DNA of 29,969 bases from positions 1 through 29,969 of the forward strand of contig CAYNJW010000010.1 in the NCBI GenBank assembly GCA_964397665.1. Reading direction: 5' to 3'. Shown here piece after piece: positions 7,516 to 15,255 of this stretch. The notes under the pieces were generated by a model, which saw only the letters and a program-made list of their open reading frames with translations, was not told the DNA's origin and did no database searches. Origin of the DNA: CAYNJW01 sp964397665 (lineage in GTDB: Archaea > Nanobdellota > Nanobdellia > Pacearchaeales > GW2011-AR1). Position numbers and translations under genes: made by a program. Positions within the stretch are counted from its first letter, which is position 1. Each line of letters starts with the position of its first letter.

Positions 7516-9243
7516 CTAAATTCCCCAAGTAATATTTTCCTTTCTCTTAATCTGAGCAATTTCTTGAAGAACAGTTTTCTCATCAGAACTTAAAAGATCT
7601 TTGTATTCCTTAAACTTTCTAAATTGATATTCTGAAAGATTGGAATATAATTTCTCACCAACTTTTAATTGTCTCTCAAAATTTACTCCAGGAATTGAAA
7701 TAGCAACTTCCTTCCCTTTTTCTGCCGAGGACATTGTATCTTTTTCATGTTGTATTGTTTTAATTCTTCCAATTTTCTTATCTAAATTATTTATCATCTC
7801 TCCATCTTGTTTTAAAATTCCTCCACTTATTACAACACCAAAAATTGCAGGATTTGTATTTCTAAAAACAAAATCTAAAATCTCAACCTTTGAAATTGTT
7901 GGAAGCTCCTTTAATTTTTTTCGTTCAATTTCTTTTTGTTTGTTTAATCTCCACTCTTCAAAATCTTCAATTAATTTATAAACAACTTCATGAGTAATTA
8001 TTTTAATCTTCTTTAATTCATCTACTTCTGTATCTTCTGCTAATTCTACATTAAAACCTAGAATTACTTTATCCTCATCTGGAAGGGAATTTGCAATATA
8101 AATATCTTTTTTTGTGATTGGGCCAATACTTGCCTTAATTACTGGAATCCTCTTTTCTTTTAATAAAACCAGTAGAGCTTCTAAACTACCAAGAGATTCA
8201 GCTTTTACAAAAATTCCATGTTCATCTGTTTGAATTTCATTTGAAATTTCTTTAGAAAATTCCTCTTTAATTTGTTCAAGATTTTTATTTATTACTCTGA
8301 AAGGCATTCCAGGTAAAATTTCTTCTTTAGATGTTATTTGTAATTTCACTCCTGTTGCAGCTTTAACTTCTTTTCTTGTTTTAAATCCTTTATTCAATGG
8401 GAGAGCCTCCTGCATGTTTCTTACCTTAGTAATTATTGGATCTCCAAATGAAGCTATTGCAATCTCATCAGTTTCCCTTAAAATTCCATCATACAAAATT
8501 GATTCTAGGAAATTTATTGATTTATCTTTTTTAACCTCGAGGATTACACCTTTTCCCTCTTCTTTTACTGAAATTCTTTCTTTTAAAAATTTCTGTGATA
8601 ACGCTGAAAGCATTGCTAAAATCTCTGCCATCCCCTCTCCAGTTTGAGCAGAACAAGGAATAATTGCAACATTTTTTGTAAAATCCTCAATCCTTGAATA
8701 AAGCTCAGCATTTATCCCATAAGAATTCAAAGCACCAATTAAAATATAAAACTTCTCATCGAAGTGGTTCTTCACATTTATTGCTTGTGTTTCGATGTTA
8801 TCATAAACTGTTTTATTTTCTGAAGTTTTCCAACCAGAAATATTGTCTATTTTATTAAGTGCGATTATAAACGGTGTTTTATTTAATTTAAGAATTTTTA
8901 AAACTTCTTGTGTTTGTGGTTTTATACCATCGTTAATATCTATTACCACTATTGCTATATCTGCTAAACTTCCACCCCTCTTTCTTAAATTAGTAAAAGC
9001 TGCATGACCGGGAGTATCTATAAATAAATATCCTGGTATCTCAAGAGGAATTTTAAAAATCTCAAGGATTTTTCCTGCTCTTTCTTTAATTACTTCCTTA
9101 GGTAAAGTGGTAAAAGAAATTTTTTGTGTTATTCCTCCTGCTTCTTTTGTTTGAATTGAAGTTCCACGAAGATTATCTAAAATCGAGGTTTTTCCATGAT
9201 CTACATGTCCTGCGACCGTTACAATAGGTTGTCTAATTTCCAT
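7516..9243 (-). CDS. infB: Translation initiation factor aIF5B (IF2 family)
   Basis: aIF5B is the GTPase that promotes joining of the ribosomal subunits at the end of initiation. The 575-residue product opens directly with the G domain: G1 GHVDHGKT (12-19), G2 GGITQ, G3 DTPGH (about 76-80) and G4 NKID (about 130-133). Domain II, the alpha/beta/alpha domain III (GSLEALLVLLKEKRIPV) and the beta-barrel domain IV (VFRNTNPAIFGVVISGGILK) follow, and it ends with the C-terminal helices expected of archaeal forms. There is no long N-terminal extension and no intein. The length is close to the archaeal norm of about 600. A TATA core (9264-9271) is centred about 25 bp upstream. Confidence 0.96.
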   Translation of the reverse strand: MEIRQPIVTVAGHVDHGKTSILDNLRGTSIQTKEAGGITQKISFTTLPKEVIKERAGKILEIFKIPLEIPGYLFIDTPGHAAFTNLRKRGGSLADIAIVVIDINDGIKPQTQEVLKILKLNKTPFIIALNKIDNISGWKTSENKTVYDNIETQAINVKNHFDEKFYILIGALNSYGINAELYSRIEDFTKNVAIIPCSAQTGEGMAEILAMLSALSQKFLKERISVKEEGKGVILEVKKDKSINFLESILYDGILRETDEIAIASFGDPIITKVRNMQEALPLNKGFKTRKEVKAATGVKLQITSKEEILPGMPFRVINKNLEQIKEEFSKEISNEIQTDEHGIFVKAESLGSLEALLVLLKEKRIPVIKASIGPITKKDIYIANSLPDEDKVILGFNVELAEDTEVDELKKIKIITHEVVYKLIEDFEEWRLNKQKEIERKKLKELPTISKVEILDFVFRNTNPAIFGVVISGGILKQDGEMINNLDKKIGRIKTIQHEKDTMSSAEKGKEVAISIPGVNFERQLKVGEKLYSNLSEYQFRKFKEYKDLLSSDEKTVLQEIAQIKRKENITWGI

Positions 9244-9263
9244 AGAAAAATAAGAACTTGGAG

Positions 9264-9271
9264 ATTTTTAA
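9264..9271 (-). promoter_or_regulatory. TATA box of aIF5B
   Basis: The minus-strand TTAAAAAT is centred about 25 bp before the ATG at 9243. Confidence 0.5.
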
Positions 9272-9300
9272 GGTTAAGTATTTAATAAAAAATAAGAAAA

Positions 9301-10878
9301 TTATTCTAAATTTGAAATAAATTCTTTAATCAAATCTAAAATCTTTTCTTTATCTTTTGGTAAAAATGATAAAGATCCCGCATTTTTATGTCCTCCACCC
9401 TCTATAAAACCTTTTGGAAATTTATCTTCAATAAAATTCTTTAATTCATGAACTGAAAAATTTGCTTCATCTGTTGCTCTGATAGTTACTGCAGAATTCA
9501 TTAAACCAAGTGTTACCAATGAATTTGATTCATTGTTATCTAAATAGTCTTCATGTAAAAGACTTACTGCCCTTCCAGGATTTGGATAAAATCCGAAACC
9601 AGGAAATGATTTTTCTATCTCAATTAATTGGAGATTTACATTACCCACTTTTTCCATAACTCTTCCAATCCTGCCCATCTCAAGACCTTTTTTATCAAGA
9701 GACTTTACATAAGGCGCCATTAAAGAAACTAACTCTCTTTGTTTATCCCTTGGTTCACCAAACATAACTTCAATATATTCTCTTGCTTCCATAAATCTTA
9801 ATTTTCTAGTAATGTAATCCATCACCAAACCAATATCTCTTAATAATTCTTCAGTATAACCTACTTTTTCAGCACGTTCTAAATAATCTTTAACTGTTTT
9901 AGGATTTTCTAAATCAATTCTATCCATTAAACCTGTTAATGCAGGAATTTGTTCAGTATTATTTATCTCTGGATTAATAAATCTCGCTAATTCTGCACAA
10001 AGCATTCCAGCAGAATAACTCGAACCTGATTCTCCAACTAAGAAAGGATTAATATGGACTAAAGTCTCTTTAGAAATTAAATCTTCTTCGAACCCATGAT
10101 GATCAACTACAATAAAATCTGCACCATGAATCTTTGCGTGTTTTATTGCCATCAAATCATCCTCTGAGGAACCATTATCTGTAATTATAATCAACGGCAT
10201 TTTATTTGAAAATTTTGCAACATTTCTTAAAGACATTGCCGTATCTCTTATTGAATCATCTAGTTCATATAATGGTGCCTTACAAGGTGCCCTAGTAAAG
10301 TATTCATAAGCTGCCTTTTCAGAACCATGTTCTTGAATAATCAATGGCAAAATTGCCCTTTCTAATGCAAATCCGGAAGAATAGCCATCGCAATCATTAT
10401 GATGCCTTACAATTATTGGCCTATTTTGAATTATTGCAAGTCTTATTTCTTCTGCAGCATTAATAAATCGCTCTTTTAGTTTATCTAAAATTACATGCTC
10501 AACCATAAAAGAATCTTGGGTTACTTTAGCTCTCTGCCTTTGAAGAGTTCTTATAACTTTTTCCATATTGTTAGATTCTGCTTCATTTAATTTACTAATA
10601 AAATCAATATTTCCTTCTAATTCTCCCTGGAATTCATCAATTTTTACAGTTGCTTTGATATAATCTCCCGATGAAATATTTTTGTATGCTCTTTCACCTG
10701 GTGAAATAAAGCCTTTTAAAGATAAAATTCCAGTTCCATCAGAAAGAGTAAAAACTGTAGGTCCTCCTGTTTGAACAACTTTCTCGATTAATCCTGCTAC
10801 AGAAACACTTTTTCTAAGAAACTTATGATCAAGATCCTTAATTGTTGCTTTAACAGCTTTGTCTATTTTTTTACTCAT
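9301..10878 (-). CDS. Archaeal RecJ-like nuclease (OB-fold + DHH/DHHA1)
   Basis: The 525-residue product has an N-terminal OB-fold (about 20-95, with VFTLSDGTGILSLKGF typical of nucleic-acid-binding OB domains). It is followed by a DHH phosphoesterase: motif I RHHNDCDGYSSG (158-169), motif II TDNGSSEDD (233-241) and motif III VVDHHGFE (257-264). A DHHA1 domain carries the EGGGHKNAGS signature near the C-terminus. Archaeal proteins with this layout are RecJ/Cdc45 relatives that degrade single-stranded DNA or RNA, and some act with the replication machinery. The DnaJ-type zinc finger seen in some archaeal relatives is absent. The metal-binding Asp and His residues are intact, so it is probably active. 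The promoter is less clear than for neighbours: A/T-rich cores lie at 10921-10930 and 10949-10957, implying a leader of roughly 20-50 nt. Confidence 0.9.
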   Translation of the reverse strand: MSKKIDKAVKATIKDLDHKFLRKSVSVAGLIEKVVQTGGPTVFTLSDGTGILSLKGFISPGERAYKNISSGDYIKATVKIDEFQGELEGNIDFISKLNEAESNNMEKVIRTLQRQRAKVTQDSFMVEHVILDKLKERFINAAEEIRLAIIQNRPIIVRHHNDCDGYSSGFALERAILPLIIQEHGSEKAAYEYFTRAPCKAPLYELDDSIRDTAMSLRNVAKFSNKMPLIIITDNGSSEDDLMAIKHAKIHGADFIVVDHHGFEEDLISKETLVHINPFLVGESGSSYSAGMLCAELARFINPEINNTEQIPALTGLMDRIDLENPKTVKDYLERAEKVGYTEELLRDIGLVMDYITRKLRFMEAREYIEVMFGEPRDKQRELVSLMAPYVKSLDKKGLEMGRIGRVMEKVGNVNLQLIEIEKSFPGFGFYPNPGRAVSLLHEDYLDNNESNSLVTLGLMNSAVTIRATDEANFSVHELKNFIEDKFPKGFIEGGGHKNAGSLSFLPKDKEKILDLIKEFISNLE

Positions 10879-10978
10879 GTTAACTTATAATATTTAACGA
10901 AGAAAATAATATCTTTCATTTTTATATATTTTTTATTATAAATTTTGGTTTATAAATTTAACTATCTTTTAAAAGATT

Positions 10979-11102
10979 AAAAAAGGTGCCAAGGATAAAA
11001 AACCGAAGCTACTTACCCTTGACGAATGTCTAACCGAAGTTAAACAAAGCAAACAATGAATGACCGAAGTCAAACAAAGCAAGCTACCAACCGAAGTTGG
11101 AT
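10979..11102 (-). ncRNA. Candidate small RNA: array of UUCG-tetraloop hairpins
   Basis: Read on the minus strand this intergenic stretch forms hairpins that share a C(UUCG)G loop but have different, self-complementary stems: CCAAC/GTTGG (11087-11100), TGAC/GTCA (11061-11072) and TAAC/GTTA (11031-11042). A fourth TTCG (about 11003-11010) has a weaker AGC/GTT stem and sits inside an 8-bp stem CAAGGGTA/TATCCTTG, followed by GGCACC and six T (10984-10979). Between hairpins a GCTTTGTTT element repeats. The unit spacing is about 27-31 nt. A TATA core (11124-11132) predicts a start near 11102, exactly before the first hairpin. A plus-strand transcript is also possible (TATA at 10949-10957, T7 run at 11143-11149). 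No coding explanation fits. Confidence 0.5.
11001..11100. repeat. Imperfect tandem repeat of about 30 bp (ccgaag units)
   Basis: The hexamer ccgaag recurs at 11003, 11034, 11064 and 11091. The two middle units also share aaacaaagcaa (11042-11052 and 11072-11082). The units are too short and irregular, and lack spacers, for a CRISPR array. Confidence 0.7.
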
Positions 11103-11123
11103 AAATAATACTATCTAATTGAG

Positions 11124-11132
11124 TATTTAAAC
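11124..11132 (-). promoter_or_regulatory. TATA box of the hairpin-array RNA
   Basis: The plus-strand tatttaaac reads GTTTAAATA on the minus strand. With the 26-bp spacing seen throughout the window it predicts a start at about 11102, directly before the first UUCG hairpin. Confidence 0.5.
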
Positions 11133-11168
11133 ATGTATTACCTTTTTTTAGTAACAACAATCAATAGG

Positions 11169-11178
11169 TTTTTAAAAG
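11169..11178 (+). promoter_or_regulatory. TATA box of the 11198 gene
   Basis: The sequence tttttaaaag is centred about 25 bp before the ATG at 11198. Confidence 0.5.
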
Positions 11179-11197
11179 AAATAACTAACTAATTAGT

Positions 11198-11512
11198 ATG
11201 ATTAAAGAAAAATACACTCTTGCAAGATATACTTCCTCCAGGGGAGAATCCTTAAAAAATAACTATACTTATAGAAATGTTGAACAATTTGAAAAAGCAA
11301 GTAAAAAAATTGAAGAAAAATATCTTAAACTGAATAATCTCTCTTCTAATGAAAATTCATTAACTGAATTCGAATTAACGATGAAAACTTGGATCCGTTT
11401 TAATACTTACGAAATAAATGTCAATCTTGATAAAAAAAGAAAAATAATAAAATTATGTGGTAAACCAAGAATTGCAGTTAAAAGTTTAGAGAGAAAATTA
11501 GGTCTTTCATAA
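11198..11512 (+). CDS. Unknown small basic protein
   Basis: The 104-residue product is basic and apparently soluble, with a predicted helix in the middle (YRNVEQFEKASKKIEEKYLK). The C-terminal half, with KTWIRFNTYEINVNLDKKRKI, is likely to be beta-rich. No known motif is seen. A TATA core 25 bp upstream of the ATG supports a leaderless gene. It lies between the hairpin-array RNA and the thioredoxin-CcdA gene, and the latter has its own TATA box. I do not recognise the family. Confidence 0.6.
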   Translation: MIKEKYTLARYTSSRGESLKNNYTYRNVEQFEKASKKIEEKYLKLNNLSSNENSLTEFELTMKTWIRFNTYEINVNLDKKRKIIKLCGKPRIAVKSLERKLGLS

Positions 11513-11523
11513 TTACCTTAAAA

Positions 11524-11531
11524 TTTATAAA
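11524..11531 (+). promoter_or_regulatory. TATA box of the thioredoxin-CcdA gene
   Basis: The sequence tttataaa is centred about 26 bp before the ATG at 11553. Confidence 0.6.
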
Positions 11532-11552
11532 GAACTTTAATAATAATTTAAT

Positions 11553-12626
11553 ATGAAAATACAACGGTTTTTTATATTTGCACTTGTTTCTATTTTTTTA
11601 ATTAATTTAGTTTTTGCGCAAACTGAAATTTCTTATTTTTATGGTGATGGTTGTCCTCACTGTGCAAATATTGCTGAAAGTGGAATTCTAGAGAAGGTAA
11701 ATAACACACAAGGAATTCAAGTTGAAAAATATGAGATTTACCACAATAATGAAAATCGGGAAAAATTCTATAATTCTATTGAACTTGTTGGTCTTCAGAA
11801 TAGTGAAGCAGGAATACCTTTTGCATTTGTAAACTGCTCTGGAAAATATGCTTATTTAATGGGTGATAAACCAATAATTAATAATCTTAATGAAATAACT
11901 TCTAATTGTAAAAGTATTAAAAAATCTGGAAATATTTCTCCTACCAATCCGCATGCAAATAAATTAACTCTTGGAAGTATTATTCTTGCAAGTCTTATTG
12001 ATTCTATTAATCCTTGTGCTTTCGGTGTCTTAATCTTTTTAATGATTTCCCTATTGAAACTTGGTTCATCAAAACGTGCTTTGAAAGCTGGTTTAGTTTA
12101 TACTTTCGTGGTATTTTTAGTATACTTCTTATCAGGGTTGGGACTCTTTAAGGCAATTCAATCAATTACTGGGATAACAAAATTTATTTATCTTGGTGCT
12201 GGAATTTTAGTTTTAATAATTGGAGTTTTACAATTAATTGATTTTATAAGAAAAGATAAAGAGTCTATTATTAAAATTTCAAATAAGGTTAAACCAACTA
12301 TTGAAAGATTTATACAAAAAGGCACTATTCCTGCAATGATTGTCCTGGGCGTTATTGTTTCACTCTTCGAGTTACCATGCACTGGAGGAATATATTTAGC
12401 AATATTATCTATGATGTCAATAAATAAAACATTTGGTATTGGTTACCTCTTATTATATAACTTTATCTTTGTTCTTCCATTAATCTTAATCACAATATTA
12501 ATTTACAAAGGAACAGATCCTAAGAAACTACAAAAATGGACTGAACACGAAAAGGGTTGGATGAAATTATCTTCTGGAATTGTGATGTTGATTTTGGGAA
12601 TTTACATTATTATCAGTATGGTTTAA
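11553..12626 (+). CDS. Thioredoxin-CcdA/DsbD-like fusion, membrane thiol-disulfide carrier
   Basis: This protein carries electrons across the membrane to thiol proteins outside. The 357-residue product has a signal peptide or anchor (1-22), a thioredoxin-like domain with the redox pair CPHC (Cys34, Cys37), and additional Cys95 and Cys119. A CcdA-type membrane domain of about six helices follows (from about residue 138). Its two key cysteines sit in the expected places: NPCAFG (Cys155) in the first helix and ELPCTGG (Cys276) in the fourth. The fusion puts donor and acceptor domains of a DsbD-like relay in one chain. It is followed 44 bp later by a split lactate/glycolate-oxidase-like redox unit with a separate promoter. 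Whether cytochrome assembly is involved is unknown; no cytochrome gene is in view. Confidence 0.88.
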   Translation: MKIQRFFIFALVSIFLINLVFAQTEISYFYGDGCPHCANIAESGILEKVNNTQGIQVEKYEIYHNNENREKFYNSIELVGLQNSEAGIPFAFVNCSGKYAYLMGDKPIINNLNEITSNCKSIKKSGNISPTNPHANKLTLGSIILASLIDSINPCAFGVLIFLMISLLKLGSSKRALKAGLVYTFVVFLVYFLSGLGLFKAIQSITGITKFIYLGAGILVLIIGVLQLIDFIRKDKESIIKISNKVKPTIERFIQKGTIPAMIVLGVIVSLFELPCTGGIYLAILSMMSINKTFGIGYLLLYNFIFVLPLILITILIYKGTDPKKLQKWTEHEKGWMKLSSGIVMLILGIYIIISMV

Positions 12627-12640
12627 TTGAAACTATAAAA

Positions 12641-12650
12641 CTATAAAAAG
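12641..12650 (+). promoter_or_regulatory. TATA box of the three-gene redox unit
   Basis: The sequence ctataaaaag is centred about 26 bp before the ATG at 12671. A second ctataaaa lies 10 bp further upstream. Confidence 0.55.
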
Positions 12651-12670
12651 CTAGAATAACTATCTAATTT

Positions 12671-13396
12671 ATGGGAATAAAAAATATCTTAAAGAACTTC
12701 GGGAAAAATACGCTTTATTATCCAGGTTGTATGTTAAAAAATGTTTTAAAAACTGAACACGAAAATTATAAAAAAATTCTTAATAAACTTGGAATTGATT
12801 TTATTTTATTAGCTGAAGAAGAATTATGTTGTGGTTCTCCAGTATATAATGCCGGTTATAAAAAAGAAGCTAGAAAACTTGCAAAGAAGAATTTTGAGAT
12901 ATTTAAAAAAAGAAAAATAAATAAAATTATCACACCTTGTCCTGGTTGTTACAATATGTTTCATAATGAATATCCTAATTTGATTAGAGATTGGAATATT
13001 GAAGTTGAATATGCTTGGATTACTATTTTAAAAAAATTAAAAAAGAAAAAAATTAAAAATAAAACTCATGAAATAGTTACTTATCATGATCCTTGCCATT
13101 TAGGAAGATACTCTGGAATTTATGAAGAACCAAGGGAAATTATTAGACTACTTGGTGGAAATTTAAAAGAAATGAAATCTAATCATGAAAATGCTCAATG
13201 TTGTGGTGCCGGGGGTGGTTTAAGATCTAATTTTCCAACAACTGCTAAAAAAATTGCAAAAAATAGAACCTCTGAAAGTCCAGTTGATGCTCAGAAAATA
13301 TTAACTCCCTGTGGATTATGTCACTCAAATTTATCAACTGCCGACGATAGAAGTGAAGAACTTTCAACATGGGTTTTAAGGAGACTAGAAAAATGA
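12671..13396 (+). CDS. CCG-domain Fe-S protein (HdrB / GlcF C-terminal half-like)
   Basis: The 241-residue product carries two cysteine-rich CCG domains. The first has YYPGC (Cys20), ELCCGSP and TPCPGCYN; the second has HDPCHL, AQCCGAGGG and TPCGLCHSN. Such domains bind a noncubane iron-sulfur cluster in HdrB and are also found in the C-terminal half of GlcF/LldE/GlpC-type proteins, where they pass electrons from a flavin partner. The usual N-terminal ferredoxin part is absent here but is encoded separately at 14521. The stop codon overlaps the ATG of the FAD oxidase gene (ATGA at 13393-13396), a classic coupling. It probably forms one complex with the next two products. HdrB of a heterodisulfide system is an alternative, but no HdrA or HdrC partner is visible. 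Confidence 0.85.
   Translation: MGIKNILKNFGKNTLYYPGCMLKNVLKTEHENYKKILNKLGIDFILLAEEELCCGSPVYNAGYKKEARKLAKKNFEIFKKRKINKIITPCPGCYNMFHNEYPNLIRDWNIEVEYAWITILKKLKKKKIKNKTHEIVTYHDPCHLGRYSGIYEEPREIIRLLGGNLKEMKSNHENAQCCGAGGGLRSNFPTTAKKIAKNRTSESPVDAQKILTPCGLCHSNLSTADDRSEELSTWVLRRLEK
13379..13383 (+). promoter_or_regulatory. Shine-Dalgarno-like site deciding the FAD oxidase start
   Basis: The sequence aggag lies about 9 nt before the ATG at 13393 and within the end of the upstream gene. It favours 13393 over the upstream in-frame ATG at 13369. Confidence 0.5.
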
Positions 13397-14514
13397 AAAA
13401 AGAATTGAAAATATTATTAAAAGCTTATGAAACTGATGCCTCGCAAATTACTGGAAAAGCTACAGAGGTTATCTTTCCAGAAAATATAAATGACCTTAAA
13501 CAAATTGTTAAAACCAAAGATAGAATTTGTATTCGTGGTGGAGGATCAGGACTTGTTGGTGGTGCAGTTCCTCAAAATGAAACAGTTTTAGATTTATCAA
13601 AATTAGATAACATTGGAAAGATAGATAGAGATAGAAAAACAATTGAAGTTGAAGCAGGAGTTATATTAGATGAATTACAAAAAAGAATTAGTAAATTTGG
13701 TTTAGAGTTTCCTGTTAAACCCTCAAGCCACAGTATCTGTACTATTGGCGGAATGATTGCTACAAATGCTGTTGGTAGTCGAGCTATTAAATATGGAAAA
13801 ACTTCTGATTGGGTAAACTGGATTGAGGTAGTTGATGCAGAAGGAAATTTAAAAAGAAAAAGTCAAACAGAGATTACAGACTATGCTGGGATGGAAGGAA
13901 TTACTGGATTGATAACTAAAGCATCACTAAAATTAATTAGTAAAAAAATAAGAACTGCTAGTTTAATTAAAAAAGAAACAATTGAAGAAATTCACCAATC
14001 AGTATTGAAAAATAAAAGAAATAGAAAAGTATCAATGATTGAATTTATTGATAAAAAAATTTCAAAACTTATTGGACTTGGTGAAAGTTATAATCTAATT
14101 ATTGAATATGAGTCTGATGAAGGTGAATTAAAAGATGAAGAATATTTAAATTTATTAATGAAAAGAGATGAAATTTATCCAGTTCTTGCTCAAGAAGGTT
14201 ATACAAAAATAGAAGATCCAAAAATTATGTTGAATAAATTTGAACAAATTATTAGCTGGTGCGAAAAACATGAAGTTCCAGTCTTTGGACATTTGTCTGT
14301 GGGAATTCTTCATCCTTGCTTTAAATCTATACAAGAAAACTTAATTCCAGAACTAATAAAATATGTTGTTAAAAATAGTGGAAAAATTTCTGGAGAACAT
14401 GGAATAGGATTAGTTAAAAAGGGATTCATTGATATAAATGACCGAAAAATTCTCATAAACATAAAAAAAAGAACTGATAAAAATGGTAAATTCAATAGGG
14501 GAAAAGTAATCTAG
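13393..14514 (+). CDS. FAD-linked oxidase, GlcD / D-lactate dehydrogenase type
   Basis: This is an FAD-binding PCMH-fold oxidase that probably oxidises a 2-hydroxy acid such as D-lactate or glycolate. The 374-residue product has the FAD pyrophosphate loop RGGGSGLVGGAVP (about 48-60) and an SSHSICTIGGMIATNAVGS block (about 115-133). The C-terminal cap shows FGHLSVGILHP and SGEHGIGLVKK before a DKNGKFNRGK end, matching the family's GHxGDGNLHP, GEHGIG and PxGxxNPGK signatures. It is roughly 80 residues shorter than typical GlcD. The start at 13393 overlaps the upstream stop by an ATGA and is preceded by AGGAG. The downstream ferredoxin gene follows after 6 bases. Substrate and electron acceptor are not determined by the sequence. 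Confidence 0.87.
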   Translation: MKKELKILLKAYETDASQITGKATEVIFPENINDLKQIVKTKDRICIRGGGSGLVGGAVPQNETVLDLSKLDNIGKIDRDRKTIEVEAGVILDELQKRISKFGLEFPVKPSSHSICTIGGMIATNAVGSRAIKYGKTSDWVNWIEVVDAEGNLKRKSQTEITDYAGMEGITGLITKASLKLISKKIRTASLIKKETIEEIHQSVLKNKRNRKVSMIEFIDKKISKLIGLGESYNLIIEYESDEGELKDEEYLNLLMKRDEIYPVLAQEGYTKIEDPKIMLNKFEQIISWCEKHEVPVFGHLSVGILHPCFKSIQENLIPELIKYVVKNSGKISGEHGIGLVKKGFIDINDRKILINIKKRTDKNGKFNRGKVI

Positions 14515-14520
14515 CTAAAG

Positions 14521-14922
14521 ATGGTATTAGATAAAAAACAACAATCAAAAATCGAAGCAAATAATGCTATCGAAGAGGCACAAGAAATATTCTCAACATG
14601 TATTAAATGTGGTATGTGTAAATCTCTTTGTCCTGTTTTTAAAGTTTTAAAAGAAGAATCTACATCTCCAAGAGGTCATGGAATTTTAATTAGTGAAAAA
14701 GTTCTTGAAAAATCTCTTTTTCATTGCACTTTATGTAAAATGTGTGAAAAAAAATGTCCACTAAATTTAAAAATTACTGATGCTGTTAGAAAATCTAGAG
14801 AAGCACTTGCATTGAAAGGTAAGGGATTAAAATCTAATGAAGAAATGATAAAAAATATTAAGACTAGTGGCAATCCTTTTGGTGATGGACCAATTGAAAA
14901 AGACAAATTGTATTGTTGCTAA
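14521..14922 (+). CDS. 2x[4Fe-4S] ferredoxin-domain protein (GlcF/LldF N-terminal half-like)
   Basis: This 133-residue protein has two [4Fe-4S] motifs, CIKCGMCKSLCP and CTLCKMCEKKCP, in the spacing found in the N-terminal halves of GlcF, GlpC and anaerobic D-lactate dehydrogenases. It ends shortly after with a short Cys-Cys tail (LYCC) and lacks the CCG domains, which are encoded by the first gene of this unit (12671). The three genes together reproduce a flavin-ferredoxin-CCG electron path as separate subunits. It begins 6 bases after the FAD oxidase stop, without its own promoter. Confidence 0.85.
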   Translation: MVLDKKQQSKIEANNAIEEAQEIFSTCIKCGMCKSLCPVFKVLKEESTSPRGHGILISEKVLEKSLFHCTLCKMCEKKCPLNLKITDAVRKSREALALKGKGLKSNEEMIKNIKTSGNPFGDGPIEKDKLYCC

Positions 14923-14960
14923 AATCATAAATTCTTAAAAAAACTAATTAAAGCATTAGA

Positions 14961-14968
14961 TTTATAAA
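14961..14968 (+). promoter_or_regulatory. TATA box of the eL33-uL16 operon
   Basis: The sequence tttataaa is centred about 27 bp before the ATG at 14991. Confidence 0.6.
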
Positions 14969-14990
14969 CCAATTTTTCGAGTAAATTCTA

Positions 14991-15254
14991 ATGGTAACAG
15001 GAAAAGTAATCCAATTTAGAAGGGGGAGAAAAACTTTTAAGCCTAGACACTTCCTTATAGAAATTGAAGGTTGCGATACAAGAGAGAAAGCCGCTAAATT
15101 TGTCGGTAAAGAAACTGTCTGGACAAGTCCTGCTAAAAAAGAAATTAAAGGAAAAGTTTCTTCTGCACATGGAAACTCAGGAGTTATTAGAGCTATTTTT
15201 GAAATAGGTTTACCTGGTCAAGCTATTGGAACTGATGTAGAGGTAAAAGCTTAA
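14991..15254 (+). CDS. rpl35ae: Large-subunit ribosomal protein eL33 (L35Ae)
   Basis: The 87-residue product matches the archaeal/eukaryotic L35Ae family, which binds the large subunit. It contains the family's features: an N-terminal GKVIQFRRGRK strand, the GCDTREKAAKFVGKETVW segment, and the C-terminal KGKVSSAHGNSGVIRAIFEIGLPGQAIG region with the conserved HGNSG and PGQAIG elements. The length is normal. It is followed one base later by the uL16 gene, with which it forms an operon from the TATA box at 14961. Confidence 0.95.
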   Translation: MVTGKVIQFRRGRKTFKPRHFLIEIEGCDTREKAAKFVGKETVWTSPAKKEIKGKVSSAHGNSGVIRAIFEIGLPGQAIGTDVEVKA

Positions 15255-15255
15255 G

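Noticed and set aside
7640..8647. Plus-strand frames opposite aIF5B
   Set aside because: Antisense shadows of a strongly conserved gene.
11001..11100. Possible CRISPR array
   Set aside because: Only four short, degenerate units with no unique spacers of uniform length and no cas genes in the window.
10969..11160. 63-codon minus-strand frame over the hairpin array with repeated LTSV steps
   Set aside because: Its ATG lies upstream of the predicted start at 11102, its composition is odd, and the repeats are better explained by RNA hairpins.
13369..13392. Upstream ATG of the FAD oxidase
   Set aside because: ATG 13393 overlaps the preceding stop as ATGA and has AGGAG at proper distance; the extension is not part of the family.
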